A program made the position numbers and the translations under genes. Positions 16,905-25,084 of a DNA stretch of 64,000 nucleotides are shown here, one piece after another. Each line of letters opens with the position of its first letter. The stretch's first letter is position 1. A model generated the notes under the pieces. That model did no database searches. It was not told the DNA's origin and saw nothing but the letters and a program-made list of their open reading frames with translations. The DNA comes from GAS188 sp044445965 (lineage in GTDB: Bacteria > Pseudomonadota > Alphaproteobacteria > Rhizobiales > Beijerinckiaceae), in the NCBI GenBank assembly GCA_044445965.1, contig JBIOEJ010000007.1, positions 1-64,000 of the forward strand. The letters run 5' to 3'.

Positions 16905-17576
16905 CTAACCGGGAATCTTGAATGGGCCCCCTTTTTCCAAGGCGCGCCGATAAGCGGGGCGCGCATGGATGTGTTCGAGGAAGGCCGTGAGTCTTGGTCG
17001 GCGCGCGCCAAATCCGACGCGTGCGGCCGCAGCCTCCAACGGGAAGCTCATCTGGATATCGGCGGCAGTGAACTCCTCGGCAACGAACCAGCTATGCTTG
17101 CCGAGCTCGCTTTCCCAATAATCGATATGCGTGGCGAGCTGCGGGTCGACGAAGCTCGCCTGCGCCTTCGCCGCGACGCCGCGCAGGATCGGGCGTAGGA
17201 AGAACGGAGCTGGCCCCTTCGGCAGGCGCGTGAAGATGAGCTTCAACAACAACGGCGTCATCGCCGAACCCTCGGCGTAGTGCAGCCAATATGTGTAGCG
17301 CAGGCGCTCGGGCGTGCCGGGCGCAGGCGCCAGACGCCCGCCCCCATAGGCGTCGACGAGATAGTCGATGATGGCGCCGGATTCCGCGAGCGTCTTGTCG
17401 CCGTCGGTCACCACGGGCGATTTGCCGAGCGGATGCACCTTGCGCAAGGAGGGCGGCGCCAGCATCGTTCGCGGGTCGCGCTCGTATCGGATCACCTCGT
17501 AGGGTTGGCCGAGTTCCTCCAGCAGCCACAGGACGCGCTGCGAGCGGGAGTTGTTCAGGTGATGGACGGTGATCAT
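16905..17576 (-). CDS. Glutathione S-transferase family protein
   Basis: A 223-residue protein with an N-terminal thioredoxin-like domain (VHHLNNSRSQRVLWLLEELG, then HPLGKSPVVTDGDKTLAESGAIIDYL, where ES AI binds the glutathione gamma-glutamyl group) and an all-helical C-terminal domain (FVAEEFTAADIQMSFPLEAA). Ser in NNSRSQR is the likely catalytic hydroxyl. The substrate is unknown. ATG 17576 is chosen because the family N-terminus MITVHHL begins there. It is 52 bases downstream of pmtA on the same strand and may be cotranscribed. Confidence 0.9.
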   Translation of the reverse strand: MITVHHLNNSRSQRVLWLLEELGQPYEVIRYERDPRTMLAPPSLRKVHPLGKSPVVTDGDKTLAESGAIIDYLVDAYGGGRLAPAPGTPERLRYTYWLHYAEGSAMTPLLLKLIFTRLPKGPAPFFLRPILRGVAAKAQASFVDPQLATHIDYWESELGKHSWFVAEEFTAADIQMSFPLEAAAARVGFGARRPRLTAFLEHIHARPAYRRALEKGGPFKIPG

Positions 17577-17628
17577 CGTGATATATCGCGCTCCACCCGG
17601 ATGGTCGAAGCCGGTCAAGCCCTGAGCG

Positions 17629-18282
17629 CTACGCCGCCATGGCGCTGTCGGACGGCTTCCGCAAGCGGATCACCTTGAAGAAGCCGCCGGGAAAGGTATC
17701 CTTGGCGGAGACATGCTCGATCAAGCCGCTTGCTTGCGCCCAGCTCTCGATGCGCGAGAGCTTGAATTCCGTCGACCAGCCGATGCGCTTGGCGATCGCC
17801 GAGCATTTCTCCTCGATCACCGCCTGCAGACCCTCCTCGGCGCCGAGATGGTTCGCGAGGATGATCTCGCCTCCCGGTCGCAACACGCGGGTCATCTCGT
17901 CGAGCGCGGCCTCCGGCTCCGGGACCAGCGTGATCACGAACTGGGCGACGACGGCATCGAAGGTCTCATCGGGAAAGCCGAGGCGGCAAGCATCCATGGC
18001 GGCGATCAGCTTGACATGCCGAAGCCGGCGCCGCTCGATCTTCTCGCGCGCCCGCATCAGCATGGCGTAGGAGAGATCAACCCCATAGACCTCGGTTTCG
18101 CGCGGATAATCACGCAGCGACAAGCCGGTGCCGACGCCCACCTCGAGGATCCGCTGGCCATTGGTCAACGCCGCCCGCACGGCCGCGCGCCGTGCCGGCG
18201 CGGTCAGCCCGTCATAGACGAGGTCATAGATCGGTGCCCATTTGTCATAGGCCTTCCGCATATAGTCCAGCTCGCCGGACAT
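17629..18282 (-). CDS. PmtA-type phosphatidylethanolamine N-methyltransferase
   Basis: A 217-residue class I SAM methyltransferase. The segment MRKAYDKWAPIYDLVYDGLTAPARRAAV followed by ILEVGVGTGLSLRDYP and VYGVDLSYAMLMRAREK closely matches rhizobial/rhodobacterial PmtA. That enzyme methylates phosphatidylethanolamine stepwise to phosphatidylcholine at the membrane. LVPEPEAALDEMTRVLRPGGEIILANHLGAE is also typical. ATG 18282 has GGAGG four bases upstream. It is 26 bases downstream of mnmA. Related methyltransferases with other substrates cannot be excluded. Confidence 0.8.
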   Translation of the reverse strand: MSGELDYMRKAYDKWAPIYDLVYDGLTAPARRAAVRAALTNGQRILEVGVGTGLSLRDYPRETEVYGVDLSYAMLMRAREKIERRRLRHVKLIAAMDACRLGFPDETFDAVVAQFVITLVPEPEAALDEMTRVLRPGGEIILANHLGAEEGLQAVIEEKCSAIAKRIGWSTEFKLSRIESWAQASGLIEHVSAKDTFPGGFFKVIRLRKPSDSAMAA

Positions 18283-18308
18283 GACGCCTCCCGCCGCGCG
18301 ATTCCTCC

Positions 18309-19478
18309 TCAGCACGCCAATGCCCGCTCCCGTGGATTCGCGCAAGCTGCGGGGCTCGTCGCCGCGATGACGCCGCCGCCGAGCAGGCGTGCGCCGGGCG
18401 CAGGGCTGTCATAGATGACGCAGGCCTGTCCCGGCGCCACGCCCTCCTCCGGTATGGCGAGCTCGACCCTGCAGACACCGTCCTCGACGCGGAGGGTGGC
18501 GGGGCGAGGCGGACGCGTCGAGCGCACCTTGACCGCCGCCTCGAGACCGCCGCAGGGCCAGTCTTCGACAGGGAGATCGCCGAGCCAATTGAGCTCCGAG
18601 AGCCGGATGATGCCAACCTCGAGCGCCGAGCGCGGCCCGACGACCACTTCGGCGCTCCGAGCATCGATGCGCAACACATAGAGGGGTTCGCCGTCGGCGA
18701 TGCCGAGGCCCTTGCGCTGCCCGACCGTGTAGCGCATCACGCCGCGGTGCTGGCCGAGCACGCGCCCGTCGATATGGATGATCGTCCCCGGCCGGCTGGC
18801 GCCCGGCCGCAGCTTTTCGATGACATCGGCGTAGCGGCCGGCCGGGACGAAGCAGATATCCTGGCTGTCGGCCTTCTCGGCGACGGGCAGGCCGAAGTGC
18901 GCGGCGAGGGCGCGGGTCTCTGCCTTCGACCTGTCGCCCAGCGGAAAGCGCAACATATCGAGCTGAGAAGGCGTGGTGGCGTAGAGGAAATAGCTCTGGT
19001 CGCGGCCGGCATCGGAAGCCTGATAGAGCGCGCGGCGGCCATCGCCAAGAGAGCGGGAAGACAGATAGTGGCCGGTCGCCAGGATGGCCGCGCCAAGGTC
19101 GCGCGCCGTGCCGAGCAGGTCGCGGAACTTGATCGAGCGATTGCATTCGACGCAGGGGATCGGCGTCCTGCCGGCGAGATAATCATCGGCGAAACGGTCA
19201 ACGACCTCCGAGCGGAACCGGTCTTCGTAATCGAGCACATAGTGCGGGATGTCGATCTTGGCCGCAACGCTACGGGCGTCATGGATGTCCTGACCGGCGC
19301 AACAGGCGCCGATCCGGTGCGTGGCAACCCCATGATCATAGAGCTGGAGCGTTATGCCGACGACATCATAGCCCTGCTCTTTCAGCAAAGCGGCCACGAC
19401 CGAGGAATCGACGCCGCCCGACATGGCGACGACGACTCGGGTCTCAGACGGCTTCGTGGGCAGATCGAGCGAATTCAT
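18309..19478 (-). CDS. mnmA: tRNA-specific 2-thiouridylase MnmA
   Basis: A 389-residue enzyme that thiolates U34 of tRNA-Lys, -Glu and -Gln. The PP-loop VVVAMSGGVDSSVVAAL activates the uridine with ATP. The catalytic cysteines are in PCVECNRSIKF (Cys112) and SQDICFVPAG, and GQHRGVMRYTVGQRKGLG is the central-domain signature. Length is usual for alphaproteobacteria. Start ATG 19478 has no strong ribosome-binding site. Confidence 0.96.
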   Translation of the reverse strand: MNSLDLPTKPSETRVVVAMSGGVDSSVVAALLKEQGYDVVGITLQLYDHGVATHRIGACCAGQDIHDARSVAAKIDIPHYVLDYEDRFRSEVVDRFADDYLAGRTPIPCVECNRSIKFRDLLGTARDLGAAILATGHYLSSRSLGDGRRALYQASDAGRDQSYFLYATTPSQLDMLRFPLGDRSKAETRALAAHFGLPVAEKADSQDICFVPAGRYADVIEKLRPGASRPGTIIHIDGRVLGQHRGVMRYTVGQRKGLGIADGEPLYVLRIDARSAEVVVGPRSALEVGIIRLSELNWLGDLPVEDWPCGGLEAAVKVRSTRPPRPATLRVEDGVCRVELAIPEEGVAPGQACVIYDSPAPGARLLGGGVIAATSPAACANPRERALAC

Positions 19479-19552
19479 CGGTATTATGTAGGAAGGGTTC
19501 CCCCAATCGGCACCCGGCGGTGCAACAATGGTTGTTTTACATGGTCGGTGCG

Positions 19553-19590
19553 GTCCGCGCCAGGGCGCGGACGATCGTCGCGAACGATCG
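19553..19590. terminator. Two adjacent hairpins after the amidase gene
   Basis: GTCCGCGC (19553–19560) pairs perfectly with GCGCGGAC (19565–19572) around a CAGG loop, and CGATCGT (19572–19578) pairs with ACGATCG (19584–19590). They lie 12 bases beyond the amidase stop and before mnmA, both on the minus strand. No U-tract follows, so this is a candidate rather than a certain terminator. Confidence 0.45.
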
Positions 19591-19601
19591 CCGATCGCAA
19601 C

Positions 19602-21011
19602 TCAACCTCGAGGGTCTATGGGAGTGAGCCTGCCGCAACGCGCTTCGATGACTTCGCCGGCCACCAGCAGCCGCTCTTCCTCATAGCGCCCCGCGATGAG
19701 GTGGACGCCCATGGGCAGGCCGTCGGCGATGCCGGTCGGCACCGAGAGGCCCGGCAGTCCGAGAAGCGGCAGCACGAAGAGCGGGCTGTTGGCCTCGATG
19801 ATCCCGCGCATGGCCTCGCTCCCATGCTGGTCCGCGTCGATCGGGAAGGGCTTGCGCCAGGATGTCGGCGTCAAGACGAGGGGAAATCGCTCGAAGAATA
19901 GGAGCCATTCCCGCAAGATCGTCGAGCGGCGCGCCATCGCCGCCCGAAACCCGTCGAAATCGACCATGGGCGTGATCTCCATCATCGCCCGAGCGGCGCG
20001 CTTGATCGCCTCGTCGCCGTGAGCTTCGATTGATGGCATCATTGAAAAGCGCGTCTCGTTCAGCACCAGGAGGGCCCAGAGCTCGGCGGCCTCCGTCCAG
20101 CGGGGCGGAGCGACCTCCTCGACGCGATAGCCCGCCTCCTCGAGCCAGGCGGCGGATAGGCGCAAGGCCTCGGACACGGCCTTGTCCCGCACCACGCCTG
20201 GAAGCTCGGTCAACATGGCGATGCGGCAGGGAAGACGCTCACCCCCATGCTCATGGGGCGCCGGCACCCACCAGGGATCGCGTGGGTCGCGCGCCGCCAT
20301 GCTGCGCAGCCCCACGCGCAAATCGCGGATCGAGCGTGCCAGCGGGCCCTGCACCGAGGCCAACTGGGCGATGATGGGTCGTTCATCCTTGACGGAGGGG
20401 TTGAACGCGGGAACACGGCCGAGGCTCGGCCGGAGGCCGGCTATGGCACAGGCATAGGCCGGGTAGCGGACCGAGCCGCCGATATCGTTGCCATGGGCAA
20501 GAGGCCCGATGCCGGCGGCCACCGCGGCCGCCGCGCCGCCGCTCGAACCACCTGGCGTCACCTCCCGATTCCAGGGACTGAACGTGCGCCCATGCAAATC
20601 ATTGTCGGTGAACCAGCGCCAGGAGAAGGCCGGCGTGTTCGTGCGCCCGAAGATGATGGCGCCGGCCTTGCGCCAGTTGCGGATGACCGGGGCGTCGGCC
20701 GGCGCAATGACATCCTTGAAAGCGACGACGCCGTTCGTCGTGGCTCGGCCCGCATAATCGATGTTGATCTTGACCGTCACCGGGACGCCGTGGAGAGGCC
20801 CGAGCTCGTCGCCGCGCTTGACGGCCGCGTCGGCGAGATCGGCGCTCTCCAGAGCCTGATCCGCCAAGCTATCGACGACCGCGTTCAGGCGCGGATTGAC
20901 CGCCTCGAGCCGATCGAGGCACGCCTCGACCGCCTCGCGGCTGGACACCGCCCGCGTGCGAATGGAATGCGCCAGGTCGACGGCGTGCCAGCGCCAAAGT
21001 TCATTGCTCAT
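19602..21011 (-). CDS. Amidase signature family amidohydrolase
   Basis: A 469-residue enzyme of the amidase-signature family, using a Ser-cisSer-Lys triad. The lysine is in GVPVTVKINIDYAG, and the glycine/serine-rich signature EVTPGGSSGGAAAAVAAGIGPLAHGNDIGGSVRYPA holds the other two. The substrate cannot be told; family members act on diverse amides, and this one is not in a gatCAB context. ATG 21011 gives the start MSNELWRWHAVDLA; upstream in-frame starts add up to 22 residues. Confidence 0.9.
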   Translation of the reverse strand: MSNELWRWHAVDLAHSIRTRAVSSREAVEACLDRLEAVNPRLNAVVDSLADQALESADLADAAVKRGDELGPLHGVPVTVKINIDYAGRATTNGVVAFKDVIAPADAPVIRNWRKAGAIIFGRTNTPAFSWRWFTDNDLHGRTFSPWNREVTPGGSSGGAAAAVAAGIGPLAHGNDIGGSVRYPAYACAIAGLRPSLGRVPAFNPSVKDERPIIAQLASVQGPLARSIRDLRVGLRSMAARDPRDPWWVPAPHEHGGERLPCRIAMLTELPGVVRDKAVSEALRLSAAWLEEAGYRVEEVAPPRWTEAAELWALLVLNETRFSMMPSIEAHGDEAIKRAARAMMEITPMVDFDGFRAAMARRSTILREWLLFFERFPLVLTPTSWRKPFPIDADQHGSEAMRGIIEANSPLFVLPLLGLPGLSVPTGIADGLPMGVHLIAGRYEEERLLVAGEVIEARCGRLTPIDPRG

Positions 21012-21136
21012 TTCGGTCCGGATTCCTGCGGGAGGGATCGCGGTCATCGAACAAGATTCGATGCATCGGCTACGCAAATCATTAACTCACCTCGGATAGA
21101 AGCTAAATCCGTTGGTCTGTTTTGTGTGAGCGTATC

Positions 21137-21412
21137 ATGACCGATGCCCATCGACCGCGGGTAAAGTATGTCATCGGCCCGGACGGAAGCCCGCTGACGA
21201 TCGCCGACCTACCGTCAGTCGCGACGAGGCGCTGGGTGATCAGGCGCAAAGCCGAGGTCGTCGCCGCGGTACGCGGCGGGCTGCTCAGCCTCGAGGAAGC
21301 GTGCAGGCGCTATACCTTGACTGTCGAGGAATTCCTGAGCTGGCAGGCCTCGATCGACGAGCATGGGCTCGCCGGTTTGCGTACCACCCGCATTCAACAA
21401 TATCGGGCCTGA
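21137..21412 (+). CDS. sciP: SciP, CtrA-antagonising regulator (DUF1153)
   Basis: A 91-residue helix-turn-helix protein of the DUF1153 family. In Caulobacter, SciP binds CtrA and DNA and stops CtrA from activating its promoters in swarmer cells. Family sequence is unmistakable: RVKYVIGPDGSPLTIADLPS, TRRWVIRRKAEVVAAVRGGLLSLEEACRRYTLTVEEFLSWQ. ATG 21137 is chosen at the conserved N-terminus. ctrA itself is 3 kb away in this window. GATTC (GANTC) sites near 21023 and 21056 could allow CcrM methylation control. Confidence 0.92.
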   Translation: MTDAHRPRVKYVIGPDGSPLTIADLPSVATRRWVIRRKAEVVAAVRGGLLSLEEACRRYTLTVEEFLSWQASIDEHGLAGLRTTRIQQYRA

Positions 21413-21420
21413 TCGGGCAT

Positions 21421-22092
21421 TCACCGCCGCTTCGCGGGATGGCACGCTTCATCCTTGCTTGATTCGTCATGTCCGACGAGAGCCGCCATTGTGCGGCTCG
21501 TCTCGTCGCCCGCGGCCCTGAGCCCGTCGACGACTCCGATACGGTCGGCTTGCGGACGGTTCTGGCTGACTTTCCACTTTCCCTCGATGCGAAGGATCGG
21601 GATCTCGATCCCGACGATGAATTTGATCTGGCTGGCGACGAAGTCGGCCGGCGCGTCGGTGACTGCCCAAGGCGTGGCACGCTCCGCTTCGTGCCGGGCC
21701 GTCAGCGCGCCGATCTGCTCGCGCAGCCATTCGGGATCGTCGAACACTTGAAGCGGCCCCCAGGCATGCACGGCCACATAGTTCCAGGTCGGCACGACCT
21801 TGCCGGTCTCTCGCTTCGTCGCATACCAGGACGGCGTGATGTAGTGGTTGGCGCCGGCGAAGATGACGAGCGCCTCGCGGCCTTCGGGATGGGTTCGCCA
21901 GAGCGGGTTGGCGCGGGCCACATGGGCTCGCAGCACGCCCTTCTCGCCGCGCCCGGCGTCGATCATGAACGGGATATGATCGGCGACGATGCCATCTCCC
22001 GATCGGGTGATGAGCGTCGCCAGGGGATGCTGGCGCATCGCCTCATGCAGGCGCGCGAGATCGTCGATCCGGTGGGCGGGGGGCAGATACAT
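21421..22092 (-). CDS. PaiB-family FMN-binding negative transcriptional regulator
   Basis: A 223-residue protein of the PaiB family, with a split-barrel flavin-reductase-like fold. It begins MYLPPAHRIDD as PaiB proteins do, then DGIVADHIPFMIDA, GVLRAHVARANPLWR, ANHYITPSWYATKRETGKVVPTWNY and KFIVGIEIPILRIEGKWKVSQNRP. In Bacillus, paiAB affects sporulation and protease synthesis; the role here is unknown. ATG 22092 matches the family start; ATG 22104 would add four residues. It converges on sciP with eight bases between stops. Confidence 0.9.
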   Translation of the reverse strand: MYLPPAHRIDDLARLHEAMRQHPLATLITRSGDGIVADHIPFMIDAGRGEKGVLRAHVARANPLWRTHPEGREALVIFAGANHYITPSWYATKRETGKVVPTWNYVAVHAWGPLQVFDDPEWLREQIGALTARHEAERATPWAVTDAPADFVASQIKFIVGIEIPILRIEGKWKVSQNRPQADRIGVVDGLRAAGDETSRTMAALVGHDESSKDEACHPAKRR

Positions 22093-22166
22093 GATGGTCT
22101 CCATCCCATGAATTCGGGGCGGATTGAACCCGTAAGAGGCTCGACGGCCAGCCTACACTTCGCGGA

Positions 22167-23291
22167 TCAGCGATGCACGCCAGGGCCGCTGCCTTGGCGG
22201 AGCCGGCGCCTGGCCGCTTCTTCGAGGCGCACGACATTGGAGGGATGGGCCGGCCGCGACGATGCGGCGGCTGCATCCGGCGCGCCCGCAGGCCGGGGGC
22301 GCAGCGTTGCCGCGAGCCGACCCTTCTCGAACACCATGACCACCACGAGCCCCAGCGCCAGCGGAATGATGAGATAGAGCAGCCTCCAGACGAAGAGGGC
22401 GGCGAGCAGCTCGGCCTTCGGTACTTCCGGCATGGCCTTGATGAATAGGAATTCGAGTACGCCCAGTCCGCCTGGAGCGTGCGATATCAATGCGGCCGAG
22501 AAAGACGCGATAAACACCGCGAGCACGACGAAAAAGCCGGGATTGCCCTGCGCCGGCAGCGCGAAATAGATGATGGCCGCGGCTCCGACGAGCTCCAAGG
22601 GCGCCGCAACCAGCTGCCGCAGCGCGATCGGCAGGCGAGGATAGACGAGCTTGAAGCCGCGGATGGTGAGCGGAGGGAATTCGAACCAGGACCCCAGCAC
22701 ATAGAGCGCGACGGCCACCAGCATGCCGCTGCCGACCATGCGCGCCAGGCCCTCATTGACGTGCAACAGCCGGGCCACGAGACGCGGTTCGCTCACCAGC
22801 ACGATGCCGGCGAGCAAGACGTTGCCGAGCGTGAAGGTGAAGGCAGTGAGCGCCACCAGCACCGCGACTTCCGCCGCCGAGAGCCCCTTGGTCGAATAGG
22901 CGCGGTATCTGACCGCGGCTCCCGAGAAGACCGAGGCGCCGATATTGTGCGAAAGGGCGTAGGTGGTGAAGGACGTAAGCGAGATGAACAGCCAGTTCAA
23001 CGGCTTGCCGAGATGCAGGAGGGCGATCCGGTCGTACCAGGCGAGCGCCGCATAGGCGAGGAGCGTGCCGCAGACGCAGAGCGCCCAGCGCTCGAGTGGA
23101 ATATGGGTGAAGGCGCGCGAGATGTCGCGCGGCGAGGTGCCCGCGAGCTCCTTGTAGAGCATGTAGCCGGCGAAAAGCACCGCCAGGATGCCCACTGCGG
23201 ACCAAGCGTAATCGGACCAAGCCTTCACCTTGCGCAGCGGCGCAGGCGTTACGGCCTCCGCCTCCTCGCGCAGGCTCGCCTCATGCGGCAT
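22167..23291 (-). CDS. UPF0104-type membrane protein (LPG-synthase flippase-like domain)
   Basis: A 374-residue protein with about eight or nine membrane segments resembling the transmembrane half of lysyl-phosphatidylglycerol synthases (MprF). Typical sequence includes ALSHNIGASVFSGAAVRYRAYSTKGLS, AAEVAVLVALTAFTFTLGN and SHAPGGLGVLEFLFIKAMP. It lacks the cytoplasmic aminoacyl-transferase domain, so a lipid-flipping or unrelated role is likely. ATG 23291 is chosen because AGAAGG stands seven bases upstream; ATG 23351 is in frame and adds 20 residues. Confidence 0.85.
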   Translation of the reverse strand: MPHEASLREEAEAVTPAPLRKVKAWSDYAWSAVGILAVLFAGYMLYKELAGTSPRDISRAFTHIPLERWALCVCGTLLAYAALAWYDRIALLHLGKPLNWLFISLTSFTTYALSHNIGASVFSGAAVRYRAYSTKGLSAAEVAVLVALTAFTFTLGNVLLAGIVLVSEPRLVARLLHVNEGLARMVGSGMLVAVALYVLGSWFEFPPLTIRGFKLVYPRLPIALRQLVAAPLELVGAAAIIYFALPAQGNPGFFVVLAVFIASFSAALISHAPGGLGVLEFLFIKAMPEVPKAELLAALFVWRLLYLIIPLALGLVVVMVFEKGRLAATLRPRPAGAPDAAAASSRPAHPSNVVRLEEAARRRLRQGSGPGVHR

Positions 23292-23682
23292 CGACGCGCC
23301 TTCTTGGGCGACGCCGGAGGCGTTGCTGTGACCGCTCGGCAGATTGGGCATCAGGTCGACTGTCGCTGCGAGGTTTCGTGGCGTGCACGCCGAACCTCGG
23401 CGCGTGCCCAACCTCATGCCACAGCATTGCACGAGTTCGCAAAAAAATCATGGACATGCGGCTGGAAGCCGCGGCGCATCCCGCGAAGCGAGCCGGCGAC
23501 CTCTCGGCTTCTGGTGCATCAATCAGCCTAAGTCGAGATTTGGACAAGGCGCCACGAACGCAGATATTGGCGACCGGACGATGACGTTATGGAGTGACGC
23601 CTGCCAAACACCCGCCGAGATGGCGAGCGAGTTGCCCAAGGCCGCGCGTCCCGGCCGGCGCCGCCGGGCCTGCGACGGCCGG
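23292..23682. other. Intergenic stretch, no gene recognised
   Basis: This 391-base gap separates the UPF0104 gene from the end of fliJ, both on the minus strand. Open frames here have no recognisable family content. An AAAAAATC run near 23442 and the presence of the upstream gene's alternative start at 23351 are the only notable points. The promoter of the UPF0104 gene must lie here, but I could not pick convincing −35/−10 boxes. Confidence 0.5.
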
Positions 23683-24072
23683 TCAGGCCCTGGCCAGCGC
23701 GAAGCCGCTGTCGCTGACCGTCTCCCGCGGCGCTTCGACCGCGCGCTCGCGTTCGTCGAGGGCCTCGACCTTGTGCAAGTCGGCGAGCGCGTCTTCATGC
23801 TCGGCCTGCGCTTCCTTGAGCTGCAGTTTCAAGTCCTCGACCGAGCGACGCAGATTGTCGCGGCGCTGGGTGGCCGCCTTGGCGTAGGTCGGGTAGGCAA
23901 AATGCTTCGGATCGCTGATGCCGGCACGCGCCTCCTCGGCCATGATCTCTCGATCGAGCTCGCTGGAATCTTTCGAGAACTCTCGGATCATCATTTCGAT
24001 CCGAGAGAGGTTGCGGCGCTTCTCTTCGGCCGCGAAGCGCTTGAGGCGGATGAGGGATCCTCGCGTTTTCAT
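23683..24072 (-). CDS. fliJ: Flagellar export protein FliJ
   Basis: A 129-residue, highly charged, almost entirely helical protein predicted to form a coiled coil. It starts MKTRGSLIRLKRFAAEEKRRNLSRIEMMI and contains ISDPKHFAYPTYAKAATQRRDNLRRSVEDLK, which I recognise from rhizobial FliJ. FliJ is the stalk that couples the FliI ATPase to the flagellar export gate. fliI, normally its neighbour, is not present in the window. It is transcribed divergently from ctrA across a 303-base region. Confidence 0.85.
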   Translation of the reverse strand: MKTRGSLIRLKRFAAEEKRRNLSRIEMMIREFSKDSSELDREIMAEEARAGISDPKHFAYPTYAKAATQRRDNLRRSVEDLKLQLKEAQAEHEDALADLHKVEALDERERAVEAPRETVSDSGFALARA

Positions 24073-24375
24073 CGGCGTGCAACTCCTGACACATGAAGGG
24101 CGCGCCGGGAGGCGCGCGCGAATTGGCGCGAGACGAAGTAACCTTACCGGATTGAGGTTGCCGTTTCGTTACCCGTTTAGGTTGCTGTATCGTTACTTTC
24201 CCCGGGGCCTCGCAAAAATCGCCCGCGCGCGCTTCCGCAGCGAATCAGTATTTGTTAACCAATGGTGAGTAGGGTTGCGAATCAGGTGGGATGGCGTCGG
24301 TTGCGCCATCCTTCGCGATTGTGGTCCGGCATATCCGCGGGGGCGGAGCAGCCAAGTCGAGGTTGGGGACACTTC
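24073..24375. promoter_or_regulatory. fliJ–ctrA divergent control region
   Basis: This AT-richer region holds two GAATC (GANTC) sites at 24242–24246 and 24279–24283, the target of the CcrM methyltransferase, and a TTAACC CtrA half-site at 24255–24260. In Caulobacter, ctrA P1 is controlled by GANTC methylation and by CtrA itself; the same logic is inferred here. The partner TTAA half-site is not well matched. A 24-bp tandem repeat is annotated separately. Confidence 0.55.
24155..24199. repeat. Tandem 24-bp direct repeat upstream of ctrA
   Basis: The unit AGGTTGCYGTWTCGTTAC occurs at 24155–24172 and again at 24179–24196, with a period of 24 bases (a little over two helical turns). A related GTAACC lies just before, near 24138. 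The spacing would place two bound proteins on one face of the DNA, so this looks like an operator pair for ctrA or fliJ. Confidence 0.6.
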
Positions 24376-25077
24376 ATGCGCGTTCTGCTCATCGAAGACG
24401 ACAGCGCCACCGCTCAGAGCATCGAGTTGATGCTGAAGTCTGAGAATTTCAACACCTATACGACCGATCTCGGTGAGGAGGGCGTCGACCTCGGCAAGAT
24501 TTACGACTACGATATCATCCTCCTGGACCTCAACCTGCCCGATATGTCGGGCTATGACGTGCTGCGGTCGCTGCGGGTCGCCAAGGTCAAGACCCCCATC
24601 TTGATCCTTTCGGGCCTCGCCGACACCGATGACAAGGTCAGGGGTCTCGGCTACGGCGCCGACGACTACCTGACGAAGCCTTTCCATAAGGACGAACTCG
24701 TGGCGCGCATCCACGCCATCGTGCGCCGCTCCAAAGGCCATGCGCAGTCGGTGATCAACACCGGCGATCTGACCGTCAATCTCGACCAGAAGACCGTCGA
24801 GGTCGCGGGTAGCCGCGTGCACCTCACCGGCAAGGAATATCAGATGCTCGAGCTGCTTTCGCTGCGAAAGGGCACGACACTGACAAAAGAGATGTTCCTC
24901 AATCATCTTTATGGCGGCATGGACGAGCCCGAGCTGAAGATCATCGACGTGTTCATCTGCAAGCTACGCAAGAAGCTCGCCAATGCCTCGAGCGGCAAGA
25001 ATTATATCGAGACGGTTTGGGGCCGCGGCTATGTGCTGCGCGAGCCGACCGAGACGGAATCCCGCCTGACCGCCTAA
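24376..25077 (+). CDS. ctrA: Cell-cycle response regulator CtrA
   Basis: A 233-residue OmpR-type response regulator, the master cell-cycle regulator of alphaproteobacteria. The receiver domain has the acidic pair EDD at 7–9, phosphorylation site Asp51 (IILLDLNLPDMSGYDVL) and KPF. The DNA-binding winged helix contains VHLTGKEYQMLELLSLRKGTTLTKEMFLNHLYGGMDEPELKIIDVFICKLRKKL, nearly invariant in CtrA. ATG 24376 is the family start. CtrA controls division, DNA replication and motility genes. SciP is encoded nearby. Confidence 0.97.
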   Translation: MRVLLIEDDSATAQSIELMLKSENFNTYTTDLGEEGVDLGKIYDYDIILLDLNLPDMSGYDVLRSLRVAKVKTPILILSGLADTDDKVRGLGYGADDYLTKPFHKDELVARIHAIVRRSKGHAQSVINTGDLTVNLDQKTVEVAGSRVHLTGKEYQMLELLSLRKGTTLTKEMFLNHLYGGMDEPELKIIDVFICKLRKKLANASSGKNYIETVWGRGYVLREPTETESRLTA

Positions 25078-25084
25078 AAGCGCG

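Noticed and set aside
22167..23291. Full MprF lysyl-phosphatidylglycerol synthase
   Set aside because: Only the membrane part is present; the aminoacyl-transferase domain is missing.
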